Of a stretch of DNA of 64,000 nt, positions 7,829 through 18,144 are shown piece after piece. The notes below the pieces were generated by a model that had not been told where the DNA came from, searched no databases, and worked only from the letters and a program-made list of their open reading frames with translations. Positions within the stretch are counted from its first letter, which is position 1. Each line of letters starts with the position of its first letter. Origin of the DNA: Streptomyces iranensis (lineage in GTDB: Bacteria; Actinomycetota; Actinomycetes; Streptomycetales; Streptomycetaceae); the NCBI RefSeq assembly GCF_017874715.1, contig NZ_JAGGLR010000030.1, positions 62,001 to 126,000 on the forward strand, read 5' to 3'. A program made the position numbers and the translations under genes.

Positions 7829-8239
7829 TCAGACCTTGCGGTAGTCGTACGCCTCCGAGGCCGCATGGAGCACCGCCTCCACATCCGCCCCGGTGGAGGC
7901 GGTGACGAGCGCCGCGACCGCGCCCTCCACGAGCGGCGCGTCCACCAATCGGGTGCCGTCGGGCAGTTCGTCGCCCTCGGCCAGCAGTGCCTTGACGGAC
8001 AGGACCGCGCTACCCAGGTCCACCAGGACCGCCACTCCGGCGCCCCGGTCGACCGCCTGGGCAGCCTCCGCTATCAGCTCCGGACTGGTGCCGAACCCGC
8101 CGTCCGCGGTGCCGCCCGCGGCGCGGACCGGTGCCGTGCCGCCTCCGGACAGCGCCTTCGCCAGCTCGGCGACGGAGTCGGCCACCGCCGCGCTGTGCGA
8201 CACCAGGACTATGCCGACCTTCCCGCTTTCGTCGGTCAT
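7829..8239 (-). CDS. dhaM: Dihydroxyacetone kinase phosphotransfer subunit DhaM
   Basis: Carries phosphate from the PTS (HPr) to the ADP bound in DhaL, so that dihydroxyacetone is phosphorylated at the expense of phosphoenolpyruvate. The 136-residue protein is only the EIIA-mannose-like domain, without the fused HPr and enzyme I segments of E. coli DhaM. The phosphorylated His is H15 in IVLVSHSAAVADSV. DLGSAVLSVKALL is the conserved middle motif. Its ATG overlaps the dhaL stop by four bases. It is the last gene of the operon and is followed by a strong terminator. Confidence 0.93.
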   Translation of the reverse strand: MTDESGKVGIVLVSHSAAVADSVAELAKALSGGGTAPVRAAGGTADGGFGTSPELIAEAAQAVDRGAGVAVLVDLGSAVLSVKALLAEGDELPDGTRLVDAPLVEGAVAALVTASTGADVEAVLHAASEAYDYRKV

Positions 8240-8871
8240 CGGGCCGCCTCCGCCAGCGCGCCGATGATCAGCGCCGACGAGGTGGCGCCCGGGTCCTGGT
8301 GGCCGACGCTGCGCTCACCCAGATAGCTGGCCCTGCCCTTGCGGGCCAGCATCGGCACGGTGGCCAGCGCCCCCTTCTCGGCGGCCTCGCCGGCGGCCGC
8401 GAACGACCCGGTGCCCACGCCCAGCGCCTCGACGGCGGGGAGCAGGGCGTCCAGCATCGTCTTGTCGCCGGGTGCGGCGCCGCCGAGCTGAGCCACCGCG
8501 TCCACCCCGGCCCGCAGCGCGTCCGCCAGTTGCTGCGGGGTGATCCGCTCGGCGTCGCCGAGCGCCTTTCCGGCGCGCCGCAGCAGCGTCCCGTACAGCG
8601 GCCCGGAGGCCCCGCCGACCTTGGAGATCAGCTGGCGCCCGGCCAGGATGAGCGTGGCCCCGGGCGAGCCCGGCGGCTCCTTCTCCAGCGCCTCGGCCAC
8701 GGCGGCGAAGCCGCGCTGCATATTGGTGCCGTGGTCGGCGTCGCCGATCGCGGAGTCCAGGTCGGTGAGACGGGCCGCCTCACGGCTCACGGACGTGGCC
8801 GCGGCGGTGAGCCATCGGAGGAAGAAAGGGGTGTCGAGCACGTCGTCGACGGCGGGTTCACTGCTGGACAC
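8236..8871 (-). CDS. dhaL: Dihydroxyacetone kinase ADP-binding subunit DhaL
   Basis: The nucleotide-binding subunit of the PTS-dependent kinase. It holds ADP as a fixed cofactor and transfers phosphate from DhaM to substrate on DhaK. The GTG at 8871 gives 211 residues and has GAGGAGG five bases upstream. The open frame upstream of it is not part of the gene. D39, D44 and D46 in TDLDSAIGDADHGTNM have the spacing of the E. coli magnesium ligands. GGASGPLYGTLLRRA and DPGATSS are also family motifs. Confidence 0.93.
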   Translation of the reverse strand: MSSSEPAVDDVLDTPFFLRWLTAAATSVSREAARLTDLDSAIGDADHGTNMQRGFAAVAEALEKEPPGSPGATLILAGRQLISKVGGASGPLYGTLLRRAGKALGDAERITPQQLADALRAGVDAVAQLGGAAPGDKTMLDALLPAVEALGVGTGSFAAAGEAAEKGALATVPMLARKGRASYLGERSVGHQDPGATSSALIIGALAEAAR

Positions 8872-8930
8872 AGACGCCTCCTCGGGGTGTAGCCAACGGC
8901 GACAGCGTACGTATCGGGGGCCGGCCGGCC

Positions 8931-9923
8931 TCAGGCGCCCCAGCGCAGCCCGGCGGTCCGCACGGGCGCGTCCCACAGCCGCAGGAGGTCCTCGTCGACC
9001 TGGCACAGCGTGATCGAAGCGCCCGCCATGTCGAGTGATGTGACGTAGTTGCCGACGAGCGTACGCGCCACCGCCACCTGGCGCTCGCCGAGCGCCCGGT
9101 GCACCTCGGCGGCGAAGCCGTACAGCTCCAGCTGCGGGGTCGCCCCCATGCCGTTGACGAGCAGCAGCACCGGGCTGTCCGGGCGCAGGTCCTCGACCAC
9201 CACCTCCACCGCGTAGTCGGCGATCTCGCGGGAGGTCATCATCGCCCGCCGCTCACGCCCCGGCTCGCCGTGGATGCCCACGCCCAACTCCAGTTCCCCG
9301 GCGGGCAGATCGAAGGTGGGGCCGCCCTTGGCCGGGGTGGAGCAGGCGCTGAGCGCGACGCCGAAGCTCCGCGAGAGCTCGTTCACCCGCCGGGCGATCG
9401 ACTCCACCCGCTCCAGCGGCGCGCCCTCGGCGGCCGCCGCGCCCGCGATCTTCTCCACGAACAGGGTGGCGCCGGTGCCGCGGCGGCCCGCCGTGTAGAG
9501 GCTGTCGGTGACCGCCGCGTCGTCGTTGACCAGCACCTTGGCGATCTGGATGCCCTCGTCCTCGGCGAGCTCGGCGGCCATGTCGAAGTTGAGCACGTCG
9601 CCCGTGTAGTTCTTGACGATGAACAGCACGCCCTCGCCGCTGTCCACCGCCGCCGCGGCGCGCACCATCTGATCCGGCACCGGGGAGGTGAACACCTCGC
9701 CGGGGCAGGCGGCGTCGAGCATGCCGGGGCCCACGAAACCGCCGTGCAGCGGTTCGTGCCCCGAGCCGCCGCCGGAGACCAGTCCCACCTTGCCCTCGGC
9801 CGGCGCGTCCCGCCGGACGATCACCCGGTCGTCGACGTCGACGATCAGCTCGGGGTGGCAGGCGGCCAGTCCGCGCAGGGCGTCGGCGACCACGGTCTCG
9901 GGGACGTTGATGAGCATTTTCAT
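8931..9923 (-). CDS. dhaK: Dihydroxyacetone kinase substrate-binding subunit DhaK
   Basis: Binds dihydroxyacetone covalently through a His and presents it to DhaL for phosphorylation in the cytosol, feeding dihydroxyacetone phosphate to glycolysis. Starting at the ATG at 9923 (330 residues), the key residues are in E. coli register: the GGGSGHEP loop with H56, D109 in NYTGDV, and the covalent H218 in GVGIHGEPG. This agreement supports the start. Fifty-nine bases separate it from dhaL. The three subunits form a complete PTS-dependent kinase. No glycerol dehydrogenase or regulator lies beside it, so the source of dihydroxyacetone is not shown here. Confidence 0.94.
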   Translation of the reverse strand: MKMLINVPETVVADALRGLAACHPELIVDVDDRVIVRRDAPAEGKVGLVSGGGSGHEPLHGGFVGPGMLDAACPGEVFTSPVPDQMVRAAAAVDSGEGVLFIVKNYTGDVLNFDMAAELAEDEGIQIAKVLVNDDAAVTDSLYTAGRRGTGATLFVEKIAGAAAAEGAPLERVESIARRVNELSRSFGVALSACSTPAKGGPTFDLPAGELELGVGIHGEPGRERRAMMTSREIADYAVEVVVEDLRPDSPVLLLVNGMGATPQLELYGFAAEVHRALGERQVAVARTLVGNYVTSLDMAGASITLCQVDEDLLRLWDAPVRTAGLRWGA

Positions 9924-10064
9924 AGGTGTGTCCGTCCTCCGCCGGATGGGGGTGTGCACCGCTGCAACAGCGTACGGATCCACCGCGTCCCTGGCACCCC
10001 TTGGACACTGAGCCGAACGGCCTAATAGGACGAAAAAGGTACATAGTCATCATATGGTGCGCGC

Positions 10065-12173
10065 ATGGAGAATACTGCCGCACCGGCGGCCGCCGTCCTG
10101 CCCCCGCGCCCCCAGCACCGCCCGCCGCAGCGGTACCGTCGTCCGGCCCCCTGGCTCGGTCTGGTCGCCATCGGATACGCCGTGGTCCAGCTCGCCATGG
10201 TGATCCCGCACACCGGCCACGCGCTGGGCTGGGACGAGTCCGTGTATGTCTCCCAGGTCGATCCGCGCACCCCGCCCGCGTACTTCAGCGCACCCCGCTC
10301 GCGCGGCGTCAGCCTCCTGGTCGCGCCCCTCGTGTCCGCCACCGACTCCATTCCGGCGCTGCGGATCCTGCTGATGCTGCTGTCCGCGGGCGCGCTCTAC
10401 GGCGCCTTCCGGGTCTGGACCCGGCTGCTGCCCGCGCCCCAGGTGGCGCTGGCCGCGCTGCTGTTCTCCGGGCTGTGGATCACTCAGATCAGCGGGCCCG
10501 CGGTGATGCCCAACCTCTGGGTGGCGATCGGCGCCGTCGCCGCCGTCGGCTGGTTCCTCCGGGTGCCGGACGAACCGAACGCCCGCTGGTGGCTGGCCGC
10601 CGTCCTCGCGGGCGTCACCCTGGTGCGCACCCCCGACGGGGGATGGCTCACCCTGCCGCTGCTGATCGGCGCGATCGGGGTGCGCAGCTGGCGCCCCGCC
10701 CTGCTTCCGCTGATCGGCGGACCGCTGCTCGGCGCCGCCCAGTGGATCGGCGAGGCGTACGACCGCTTCGGCGGCATCGGGGAACGGCTGAACGTCTCCA
10801 GCGACGTCGAGGGCGGCATGGGCCTGCACTTCAGCGTCGGCGCGGCGCTGCGCAGCCTCAACGGACCCCAGCTGTGCCGCCCCTGCGAGGTGCCGCTGCG
10901 CCACCCGGAGCTGACCGTGTGGTGGCTGGCGCTGCCCGTGCTGACCCTCCTCGCCGTACACACCGCCCTGCGCGACCGGCAGGAGCTGCGCCGGGTGCGG
11001 GTGGGGCTCGGCCGCCCGGCCGTCCGGCCCCCCGCCGTACCGCTGACCGTGCTGCCCATCGCCTGCGCGGCCACCCTCGCCCTGCCCTATCTGCTGCTCA
11101 TCGGCTACTCCGCACCGCGCTTCCTGATGCCCGCGTACGCGCTGCTGGCGCTGCCGATCGCCGGTCTTGTGTTCCGCGCCGTACGGGCCGCGCGGTCACC
11201 GCAGCACCTGGCGGTCGCCCTCGGGGTGATCATCACGCTCCATCTGGCGAGCCAGTTCGTCATCCTCAATCACACCGCCAAGCAGTCCGACGCCACCACC
11301 GGCCGCTATCGCACCGCCGCGAAGGGGCTGCAGCGGCTGGGGCTGCGTCCGCCCTGCCTGGTGACCGGAGACCGCGCCCTGCCCGTCGCGTACCACGCGG
11401 GCTGCTCCTCCGCCCAGACCAGCGGGAACAACCGGTCCACCACCCTGCCCTCGCTGCTGCGCCGCGCCGCCCGGGAACCGACCGCGCTGCTGCTGCGGCG
11501 CGGCCAGGCCCGGCCCCCGGCCTACGCCCGCACCTGGGTCGCCTATCCGCTGCCGGGCACCGAGTGGAACGCGTATCTGCCCCCGGACCAGGCGCGGGAG
11601 TGGGAAGCCCGGAAATCCCGACAGGAGACGTCCGGAAACGGTCCGAGCATGGGCGCCATGACGATGACCTACCCGACCACCAGCTGGGCCGGATTCGCGG
11701 CGGCCGAGCCCGCCTTCGCCGACTACGCCCAGGACCGCTTCCGGCGCTACCGCCACCATGTGCTGGCCACCCTGCGCCAGGACGGCTCCCCGCGGGTGAC
11801 CCCGCTCGAAGTGAACTTCCTCTCCGGCGAGTTGTGGCTCGGCATGATGCCGGAGTCGCGCAAGGCGCTGGACCTGCGCCGCGATCCCCGGTTCTCGGTG
11901 CAGGCCAATCCCGGCCAGGGCGAGGATCTGGCCGAGGGCGACGTCCGGGTGAGCGGCCGGGCGGTCGAGGTGACCGACCCCGGGACGATCGCCCGCTTCG
12001 CCGAGGAGATCCGGCCGCCCGAGCCCTTCCACCTCTTCCGCGCCGAGGTGACCGAGGTGGTGCACACCGCCCTGGAGAACGGGCGGATGGTGCTGCGCAC
12101 CTGGCGCCCGGGGCAGCCGGTACGGGTCGTACGGCCGGGCGGCGACGACACCCCGTCCCGGGTGGCGGGCTGA
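10065..12173 (+). CDS. GT-C-type membrane glycosyltransferase fused to a PNPOx-like flavin-binding domain
   Basis: One uninterrupted frame of 702 residues with two unrelated parts. Residues 1 to about 515 are a polytopic membrane protein. GWDESVY near residue 57 fits the first-loop acidic motif of GT-C/GT39 enzymes, which use polyprenyl-phosphate sugars. Many hydrophobic helices follow (for example ILLMLLSAGALYGAF). From about residue 525 the chain becomes a soluble pyridoxamine-5'-phosphate-oxidase-like split barrel, with RHHVLATLRQDGSPRVTPLEV, then LWLGMMPESRKALDLRRDP and VRVSGRAVEV. No stop separates them. Clustered ATGs at 11649, 11658 and 11664 could start the second domain alone, but ribosome sites there are poor. 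It could be a true fusion or two genes joined by a lost stop. A 17-base terminator hairpin follows. Confidence 0.75.
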   Translation: MENTAAPAAAVLPPRPQHRPPQRYRRPAPWLGLVAIGYAVVQLAMVIPHTGHALGWDESVYVSQVDPRTPPAYFSAPRSRGVSLLVAPLVSATDSIPALRILLMLLSAGALYGAFRVWTRLLPAPQVALAALLFSGLWITQISGPAVMPNLWVAIGAVAAVGWFLRVPDEPNARWWLAAVLAGVTLVRTPDGGWLTLPLLIGAIGVRSWRPALLPLIGGPLLGAAQWIGEAYDRFGGIGERLNVSSDVEGGMGLHFSVGAALRSLNGPQLCRPCEVPLRHPELTVWWLALPVLTLLAVHTALRDRQELRRVRVGLGRPAVRPPAVPLTVLPIACAATLALPYLLLIGYSAPRFLMPAYALLALPIAGLVFRAVRAARSPQHLAVALGVIITLHLASQFVILNHTAKQSDATTGRYRTAAKGLQRLGLRPPCLVTGDRALPVAYHAGCSSAQTSGNNRSTTLPSLLRRAAREPTALLLRRGQARPPAYARTWVAYPLPGTEWNAYLPPDQAREWEARKSRQETSGNGPSMGAMTMTYPTTSWAGFAAAEPAFADYAQDRFRRYRHHVLATLRQDGSPRVTPLEVNFLSGELWLGMMPESRKALDLRRDPRFSVQANPGQGEDLAEGDVRVSGRAVEVTDPGTIARFAEEIRPPEPFHLFRAEVTEVVHTALENGRMVLRTWRPGQPVRVVRPGGDDTPSRVAG

Positions 12174-12178
12174 GACCC

Positions 12179-12216
12179 GGGCCGTGGACCGGGCCGAGCG
12201 GCCCGGTCCACGGCCC
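12179..12216. terminator. Strong hairpin after the fusion gene
   Basis: Perfect 17-base arms (GGGCCGTGGACCGGGCC and its complement) around GAGC, five bases past the stop codon at 12173. It insulates the acyl-CoA dehydrogenase gene that follows. Confidence 0.88.
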
Positions 12217-12227
12217 TTCCGTATTGT

Positions 12228-12241
12228 TGGAACACGTTCTA
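12228..12241. promoter_or_regulatory. KstR-type box upstream of the acyl-CoA dehydrogenase gene
   Basis: TGGAACACGTTCTA matches the TnnAACnnGTTnnA consensus of KstR, the TetR-family repressor of cholesterol catabolism in mycobacteria and rhodococci, at all eight fixed positions. It is 69 bases upstream of the GTG at 12310. A second match occurs at 27667. No kstR gene is in the window. Confidence 0.55.
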
Positions 12242-12309
12242 CCGTGCCCCTCGATCCCAGGACGCTCCCAGCCCGCCGTCATGGCGCACGCGAGACTCCA
12301 GGAGGGGCC

Positions 12310-13500
12310 GTGGACCTCGAATACACCCCTGATCAGCGGCGGTTGCGCGATGAGCTGCGCGCGTACTTCGCCGAACTGGTCCCCGATGACGCCTACGCCC
12401 GCTACGCCGACTCCACCGGGCAGAAGCGGTTCTACCGCGAGACCATCCGCCGGCTCGGCACCGACGGCTGGCTGGGGGTGGGCTGGCCCGAGGAGTACGG
12501 CGGGCGCGGGCTCGGCCCGGTCGAGCAGTTCATCTTCTTCGACGAGGCGGCCCAGGCCGGAGTGCCGCTGCCGCTGATGGCACTCAACACCGTCGGGCCC
12601 ACCATCATGCGGTTCGGCACCGAGGAGCAGAAGGCGTACTTCCTGCCCAGGGTCCTCTCCGGCGAGATCGACTTCGCGATCGGCTACAGCGAGCCGGACG
12701 CCGGTACCGACCTCGCGTCCCTCAAGACCCGCGCGGTGCGCGACGGCGACACCGCCTCCGGCTACTACACGGTCAACGGCCAGAAGACCTGGACCACCAA
12801 CGGCGACACCGCCGACTGGGTCTGGCTCGCGGTCCGCACCGACCCCGGCGCCAAACCCCACAAGGGCATCAGCATCCTGCTGGTCCCGACCGACGACCCC
12901 GGCTACTCCTCCACCCTCATCAAGACCCTCGCCTCCCACGACACCACCGCCAGCTACTACGAGGACATCCGCGTCCCGGCCACCCGCCGCGTCGGCGCCG
13001 AGAACGAGGGCTGGCGCATGATCACCACCCAGCTCAACTACGAGCGGGTCACCCTCGCCGCCCACGGCACCATGGCCATCCGCGCCCTGCGCGGCGTTCG
13101 CCAGTGGGCCGCCGACACCAAGCTCCCCGACGGCCGCCGGGTGATCGACCTGGGCTGGGTGCGCACCCGGCTGGCCCGCACCCACGCCCGGCTGGACGCC
13201 ATGAAGCTGCTCAACTGGCAGATGGTGGAGGCCCTCGAGCGCGAGGCCCTCACCCCGCAGGACGCCTCCGCCGTCAAGGTCTACGGCTCCGAGGCGCGCC
13301 GTGACGCCTACGCCTGGCTGATGGAGATCGTCGGCGCCGCCGGTCCGCTCAAGGAGGGCTCGGCGGGCGAGGTCCTCCACGGCGAGCTGGAGCGCGGCTA
13401 CCGCAGCAGCGTCGTGTTCACCTTCGGCGGCGGCAACAACGAGGTCCAGCGGGAGATCATCTCCTGGATCGGGCTGGGGATGCCACGGGTGCGCCGCTGA
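12310..13500 (+). CDS. Acyl-CoA dehydrogenase
   Basis: FAD-dependent enzyme that introduces the alpha-beta double bond in an acyl-CoA. It is 396 residues from a GTG preceded directly by GGAGGGG. Recognisable parts are LGVGWPEEYGGRG in the N-terminal helical domain, FAIGYSEPDAGTDLASLKTRA (the FAD/substrate loop, cut here into YSEPDAGTDL and neighbours), GQKTWTTNG in the middle beta domain, and FGGGNNEVQREIISWIGLG at the C terminus. The last resembles the FadE enzymes that work as heteromers in steroid catabolism. The KstR-type box in its promoter supports a role in sterol or related side-chain breakdown. The substrate cannot be fixed from sequence. Confidence 0.88.
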   Translation: MDLEYTPDQRRLRDELRAYFAELVPDDAYARYADSTGQKRFYRETIRRLGTDGWLGVGWPEEYGGRGLGPVEQFIFFDEAAQAGVPLPLMALNTVGPTIMRFGTEEQKAYFLPRVLSGEIDFAIGYSEPDAGTDLASLKTRAVRDGDTASGYYTVNGQKTWTTNGDTADWVWLAVRTDPGAKPHKGISILLVPTDDPGYSSTLIKTLASHDTTASYYEDIRVPATRRVGAENEGWRMITTQLNYERVTLAAHGTMAIRALRGVRQWAADTKLPDGRRVIDLGWVRTRLARTHARLDAMKLLNWQMVEALEREALTPQDASAVKVYGSEARRDAYAWLMEIVGAAGPLKEGSAGEVLHGELERGYRSSVVFTFGGGNNEVQREIISWIGLGMPRVRR

Positions 13501-13536
13501 GCCGCCGCACGGCGGCGCTTCCCATGAGGATCCCGG

Positions 13537-15930
<2,394 letters not shown>

Positions 15931-16064
15931 GGTGTCTCCATCTGTTCGGGCGGGAGCCGTCGCGCGGCCCCCGCCGGTGTCGCCCGAATCGACCTGACCG
16001 GCTTCGAACAATACGTCCGGTTCGCAGGTTATGGCTTGACGCTAGCCACGCCCCCGTGACCGGG

Positions 16065-16084
16065 GCTTCTTCATTCCTGACCGG
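16065..16084 (-). promoter_or_regulatory. 20-base motif upstream of the UvrA-like gene
   Basis: Read on the minus strand it is CCGGTCAGGAATGAAGAAGC, pointing toward the UvrA-like gene. Nineteen of twenty bases match the plus-strand copy at 16528-16547 before the VOC gene. The two copies flank the AraC regulator, so they are probable binding sites for it. Confidence 0.6.
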
Positions 16085-16112
16085 TTCCCCTCCGGACCGG
16101 TTCCCCTCCGGA
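16081..16112. repeat. Two 16-bp direct repeats before araC-type gene
   Basis: CCGGTTCCCCTCCGGA occurs twice in tandem (16081-16096 and 16097-16112), and a partial third copy begins at 16113. They lie in the divergent promoter region and abut the 20-base motif, so they may add regulator contacts. Confidence 0.65.
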
Positions 16113-16114
16113 CC

Positions 16115-16133
16115 GTTTCCCGCTGTGGGAAAC
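16115..16133. promoter_or_regulatory. Inverted repeat just before the AraC start
   Basis: GTTTCCC-GCTGT-GGGAAAC, with perfect 7-base arms, ends seven bases before the GTG at 16141. It could be an autoregulatory site or a hairpin that limits translation. Confidence 0.5.
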
Positions 16134-16140
16134 TGAGCCG

Positions 16141-16569
16141 GTGAAACGGCAGGATCTCGACGACCTCGTCCGGCTGCGGCGGGCCCGCGACCGGATGGAC
16201 CGCGACTATGCCGAGCCGCTCGACGTCCCGGCGCTGGCGCGGGGCGCCCTGATGTCACCGGGCCACTTCTCCCGCAGCTTCCGCGCCGCCTTCGGCGAGA
16301 CCCCGTACAGCTATCTGATGACCCGCCGCATCGAGCGGGCCAAGGCGCTGCTGCGGCGCGGCGACCTCACGGTGACCGAGGTCTGCATCGCGGTCGGCTG
16401 TACCTCGCTGGGGTCGTTCAGCTCGCGCTTCACACAGCTGGTCGGCGAGAGCCCGAGCGGCTACCGGGCCCGCAGCCATGACCACGGCGCCGCCATCCCG
16501 GCGTGCATGGCCAAGATCCACACGCGACCGGTCAGGAATGGAGAAGCGGGCTCCGCCCCCCGGCCGTAG
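16141..16569 (+). CDS. AraC-family transcriptional regulator (DNA-binding domain only)
   Basis: A short member of 142 residues that is essentially the double helix-turn-helix domain. The first helix-turn-helix runs through PLDVPALARGALMSPGHFSRSFRAAFG. The second runs through LTVTEVCIAVGCTSLGSFSSRF, and is followed by the family's GESPSGYR. There is no N-terminal ligand-binding domain. The start is a GTG with a weak ribosome site. Ten bases separate it from the VOC gene, so the two are probably co-transcribed or share a promoter. This AraC-VOC pair is a common Streptomyces arrangement. The flanking 20-base motifs suggest it controls itself, the VOC gene and the divergent UvrA-like gene. Confidence 0.9.
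   Translation: MKRQDLDDLVRLRRARDRMDRDYAEPLDVPALARGALMSPGHFSRSFRAAFGETPYSYLMTRRIERAKALLRRGDLTVTEVCIAVGCTSLGSFSSRFTQLVGESPSGYRARSHDHGAAIPACMAKIHTRPVRNGEAGSAPRP
16528..16547 (+). promoter_or_regulatory. 20-base motif upstream of the VOC gene
   Basis: CCGGTCAGGAATGGAGAAGC lies inside the 3' end of the AraC gene, 33 bases before the VOC start. It is the partner of the minus-strand copy at 16065-16084, with one mismatch. Confidence 0.6.
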
Positions 16570-16579
16570 CGTGAGCGGC

Positions 16580-16996
16580 ATGGACATCACCCTTTCCACA
16601 TGCTTCATCGCCGTCGACGACCACGACAAGGCGATCGCCTTCTACCGCGATGTGCTCGGCCTCGAGGTGCGCAATGACGTCGGGTTCGAGGGGATGCGCT
16701 GGGTGACGGTCGGGTCGCCCTCGCAGCCGGACGTGAGCATCGTCCTGGAGCCGCCGCTCGCCGACCCGAACGCCTCACCGGCCGACAGACAGACCATGGC
16801 GGAGCTGTTGGCCAAGGGCCTGCTGCGCGGCGTCCTCTTCGCCACGGACGACTGCGACGCCACCTTCGAGCGCATCAGCAGCGCGGGCGGCGAGGTGCTG
16901 CAGGAGCCCATGGACCAGCCCTACGGCGTGCGCGACTGCGCCTTCCGCGACCCCGCCGGCAATCTGCTGCGCTTCACCCAGCCGCTCAAGAAGTGA
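16580..16996 (+). CDS. VOC-family (glyoxalase/bleomycin-resistance fold) protein
   Basis: A 138-residue vicinal-oxygen-chelate protein with paired beta-alpha-beta-beta-beta modules. DHDKAIAFYRDVLGLEVRNDVG starts the first module, and FRDPAGNLLRFTQP ends the second. An acidic residue aligns with a metal ligand in SIVLEPPL. Family members bind metals or sequester drugs, or catalyse isomerisation and dioxygenation. The specific function is unknown. The ATG at 16580 is ten bases after the AraC stop. Position beside an AraC regulator and a UvrA-like DNA-protection protein suggests a stress or resistance response. Confidence 0.85.
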   Translation: MDITLSTCFIAVDDHDKAIAFYRDVLGLEVRNDVGFEGMRWVTVGSPSQPDVSIVLEPPLADPNASPADRQTMAELLAKGLLRGVLFATDDCDATFERISSAGGEVLQEPMDQPYGVRDCAFRDPAGNLLRFTQPLKK

Positions 16997-17150
16997 CCCC
17001 GGGCGGCCCGCCCTGAAGGGGCGCGGGGCGGTGCCGATGTGCGGCTCCGCCGCGCGGGCGCGACCAGCCACGATGGTGCCGCAGACGATCGACGGCAGGC
17101 CAGGGCACTTCCAGCGGAACGCCTAGGCTGGTCGTCGGGAGGTGGTGGCC

Positions 17151-18122
17151 ATGGCGGCGGCCATACGGCGGGGCGGACCGGACGGCGAGCGGGGCGGACC
17201 GGACGGCGACCCGGGGCTCTACGGCCCCCGGTCGGTCACCTGGCAGATGCACGGCGACCCGGTGATGTGGATCGCGGGCGTGCGCGCCCTGTACCTCCAG
17301 GCGCTGCATCCGCTCGCGGTGCGCGGCGTCACCCAGAACTCCGACTTCCGCAAGGACGCCTGGGGACGGCTGCTGCGCACCGCGCGGTTCGTCGCCACCA
17401 TCACCTACGGCACCACCGAGGCCGCCGAGCGCGCGGGCGCCAAGGTCCGGGGCATTCACCGCAGGCTCTCCCTGACCGACCCGGTCACCGGGGCCCGGCA
17501 CGGGGTCGACGAGCCCGAGCTGCTGCTGTGGGTGCACTGCGCCGAGATCGACTCCTACCTCCATGTGATGCGGCGCTCCGGCTATCCGCTCACCGACGCC
17601 CAGGCGGACGCCTATGTCGCCGAGAACGTGGTGTCCGCCCGGCTGGTCGGCCTCGACCCAGCCGCCGTACCGGCCGATACGGCGGCGCTCGCCGCCTACT
17701 TCGCGGCGGTGCGCCCCGAACTCGCCGCCACCCCCGACGCCCGCCAGGTGGACGCCTTTCTGCGGCGGCCCCCGGTCCATGCCCTGCTCGTCCCGGCGCG
17801 CGAGGTGATCTGGGGGCGCTTCGCCTCGCTCGCCTACGGGACCCTGCCCCCGTACGCCCACGCACTGTACGGGCGCCCCGCGCCCCCGCCGCGGGTGGTC
17901 ACCCGCAGGCTGCGGGCGATGGGCGGGGCGCTGCGCTGCATCCCGCCCGCGGCCCGCTGGCAGCTGCCGCCGAAGCACATCATGCGGGCGGTCGAACGGC
18001 TCGGTCCGGGCAGCCGCCCCTCGCCCTACAAACTGCGCAGAAACGCGGCCATACTGGACAGCGGGGATGCGACGGGGGTACGGCCGTTCGCGGCCGGTCT
18101 CCACGGGGGCGGCGGGAGCTGA
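17151..18122 (+). CDS. Oxygenase MpaB family protein (DUF2236)
   Basis: A 323-residue member of the DUF2236 family, which includes the fungal oxygenase MpaB and the rubber oxygenase Lcp. Family features seen are the early SVTWQMHGDPVMWIAGVRALYLQALHPLA region, the RTARFVATITYGTTEAA helix and LLWVHCAEIDSYLHV, where a His is often a haem ligand. It lacks a signal peptide or membrane segment, so it is cytosolic. The ATG at 17151 follows GGGAGG at eight bases, and a GTG at 17142 has no room for a ribosome site. The substrate is unknown. The kinase gene starts 22 bases downstream, so they may be co-transcribed. Confidence 0.82.
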   Translation: MAAAIRRGGPDGERGGPDGDPGLYGPRSVTWQMHGDPVMWIAGVRALYLQALHPLAVRGVTQNSDFRKDAWGRLLRTARFVATITYGTTEAAERAGAKVRGIHRRLSLTDPVTGARHGVDEPELLLWVHCAEIDSYLHVMRRSGYPLTDAQADAYVAENVVSARLVGLDPAAVPADTAALAAYFAAVRPELAATPDARQVDAFLRRPPVHALLVPAREVIWGRFASLAYGTLPPYAHALYGRPAPPPRVVTRRLRAMGGALRCIPPAARWQLPPKHIMRAVERLGPGSRPSPYKLRRNAAILDSGDATGVRPFAAGLHGGGGS

Positions 18123-18144
18123 CTTCCGCCAAGGCAGGGGGAGC

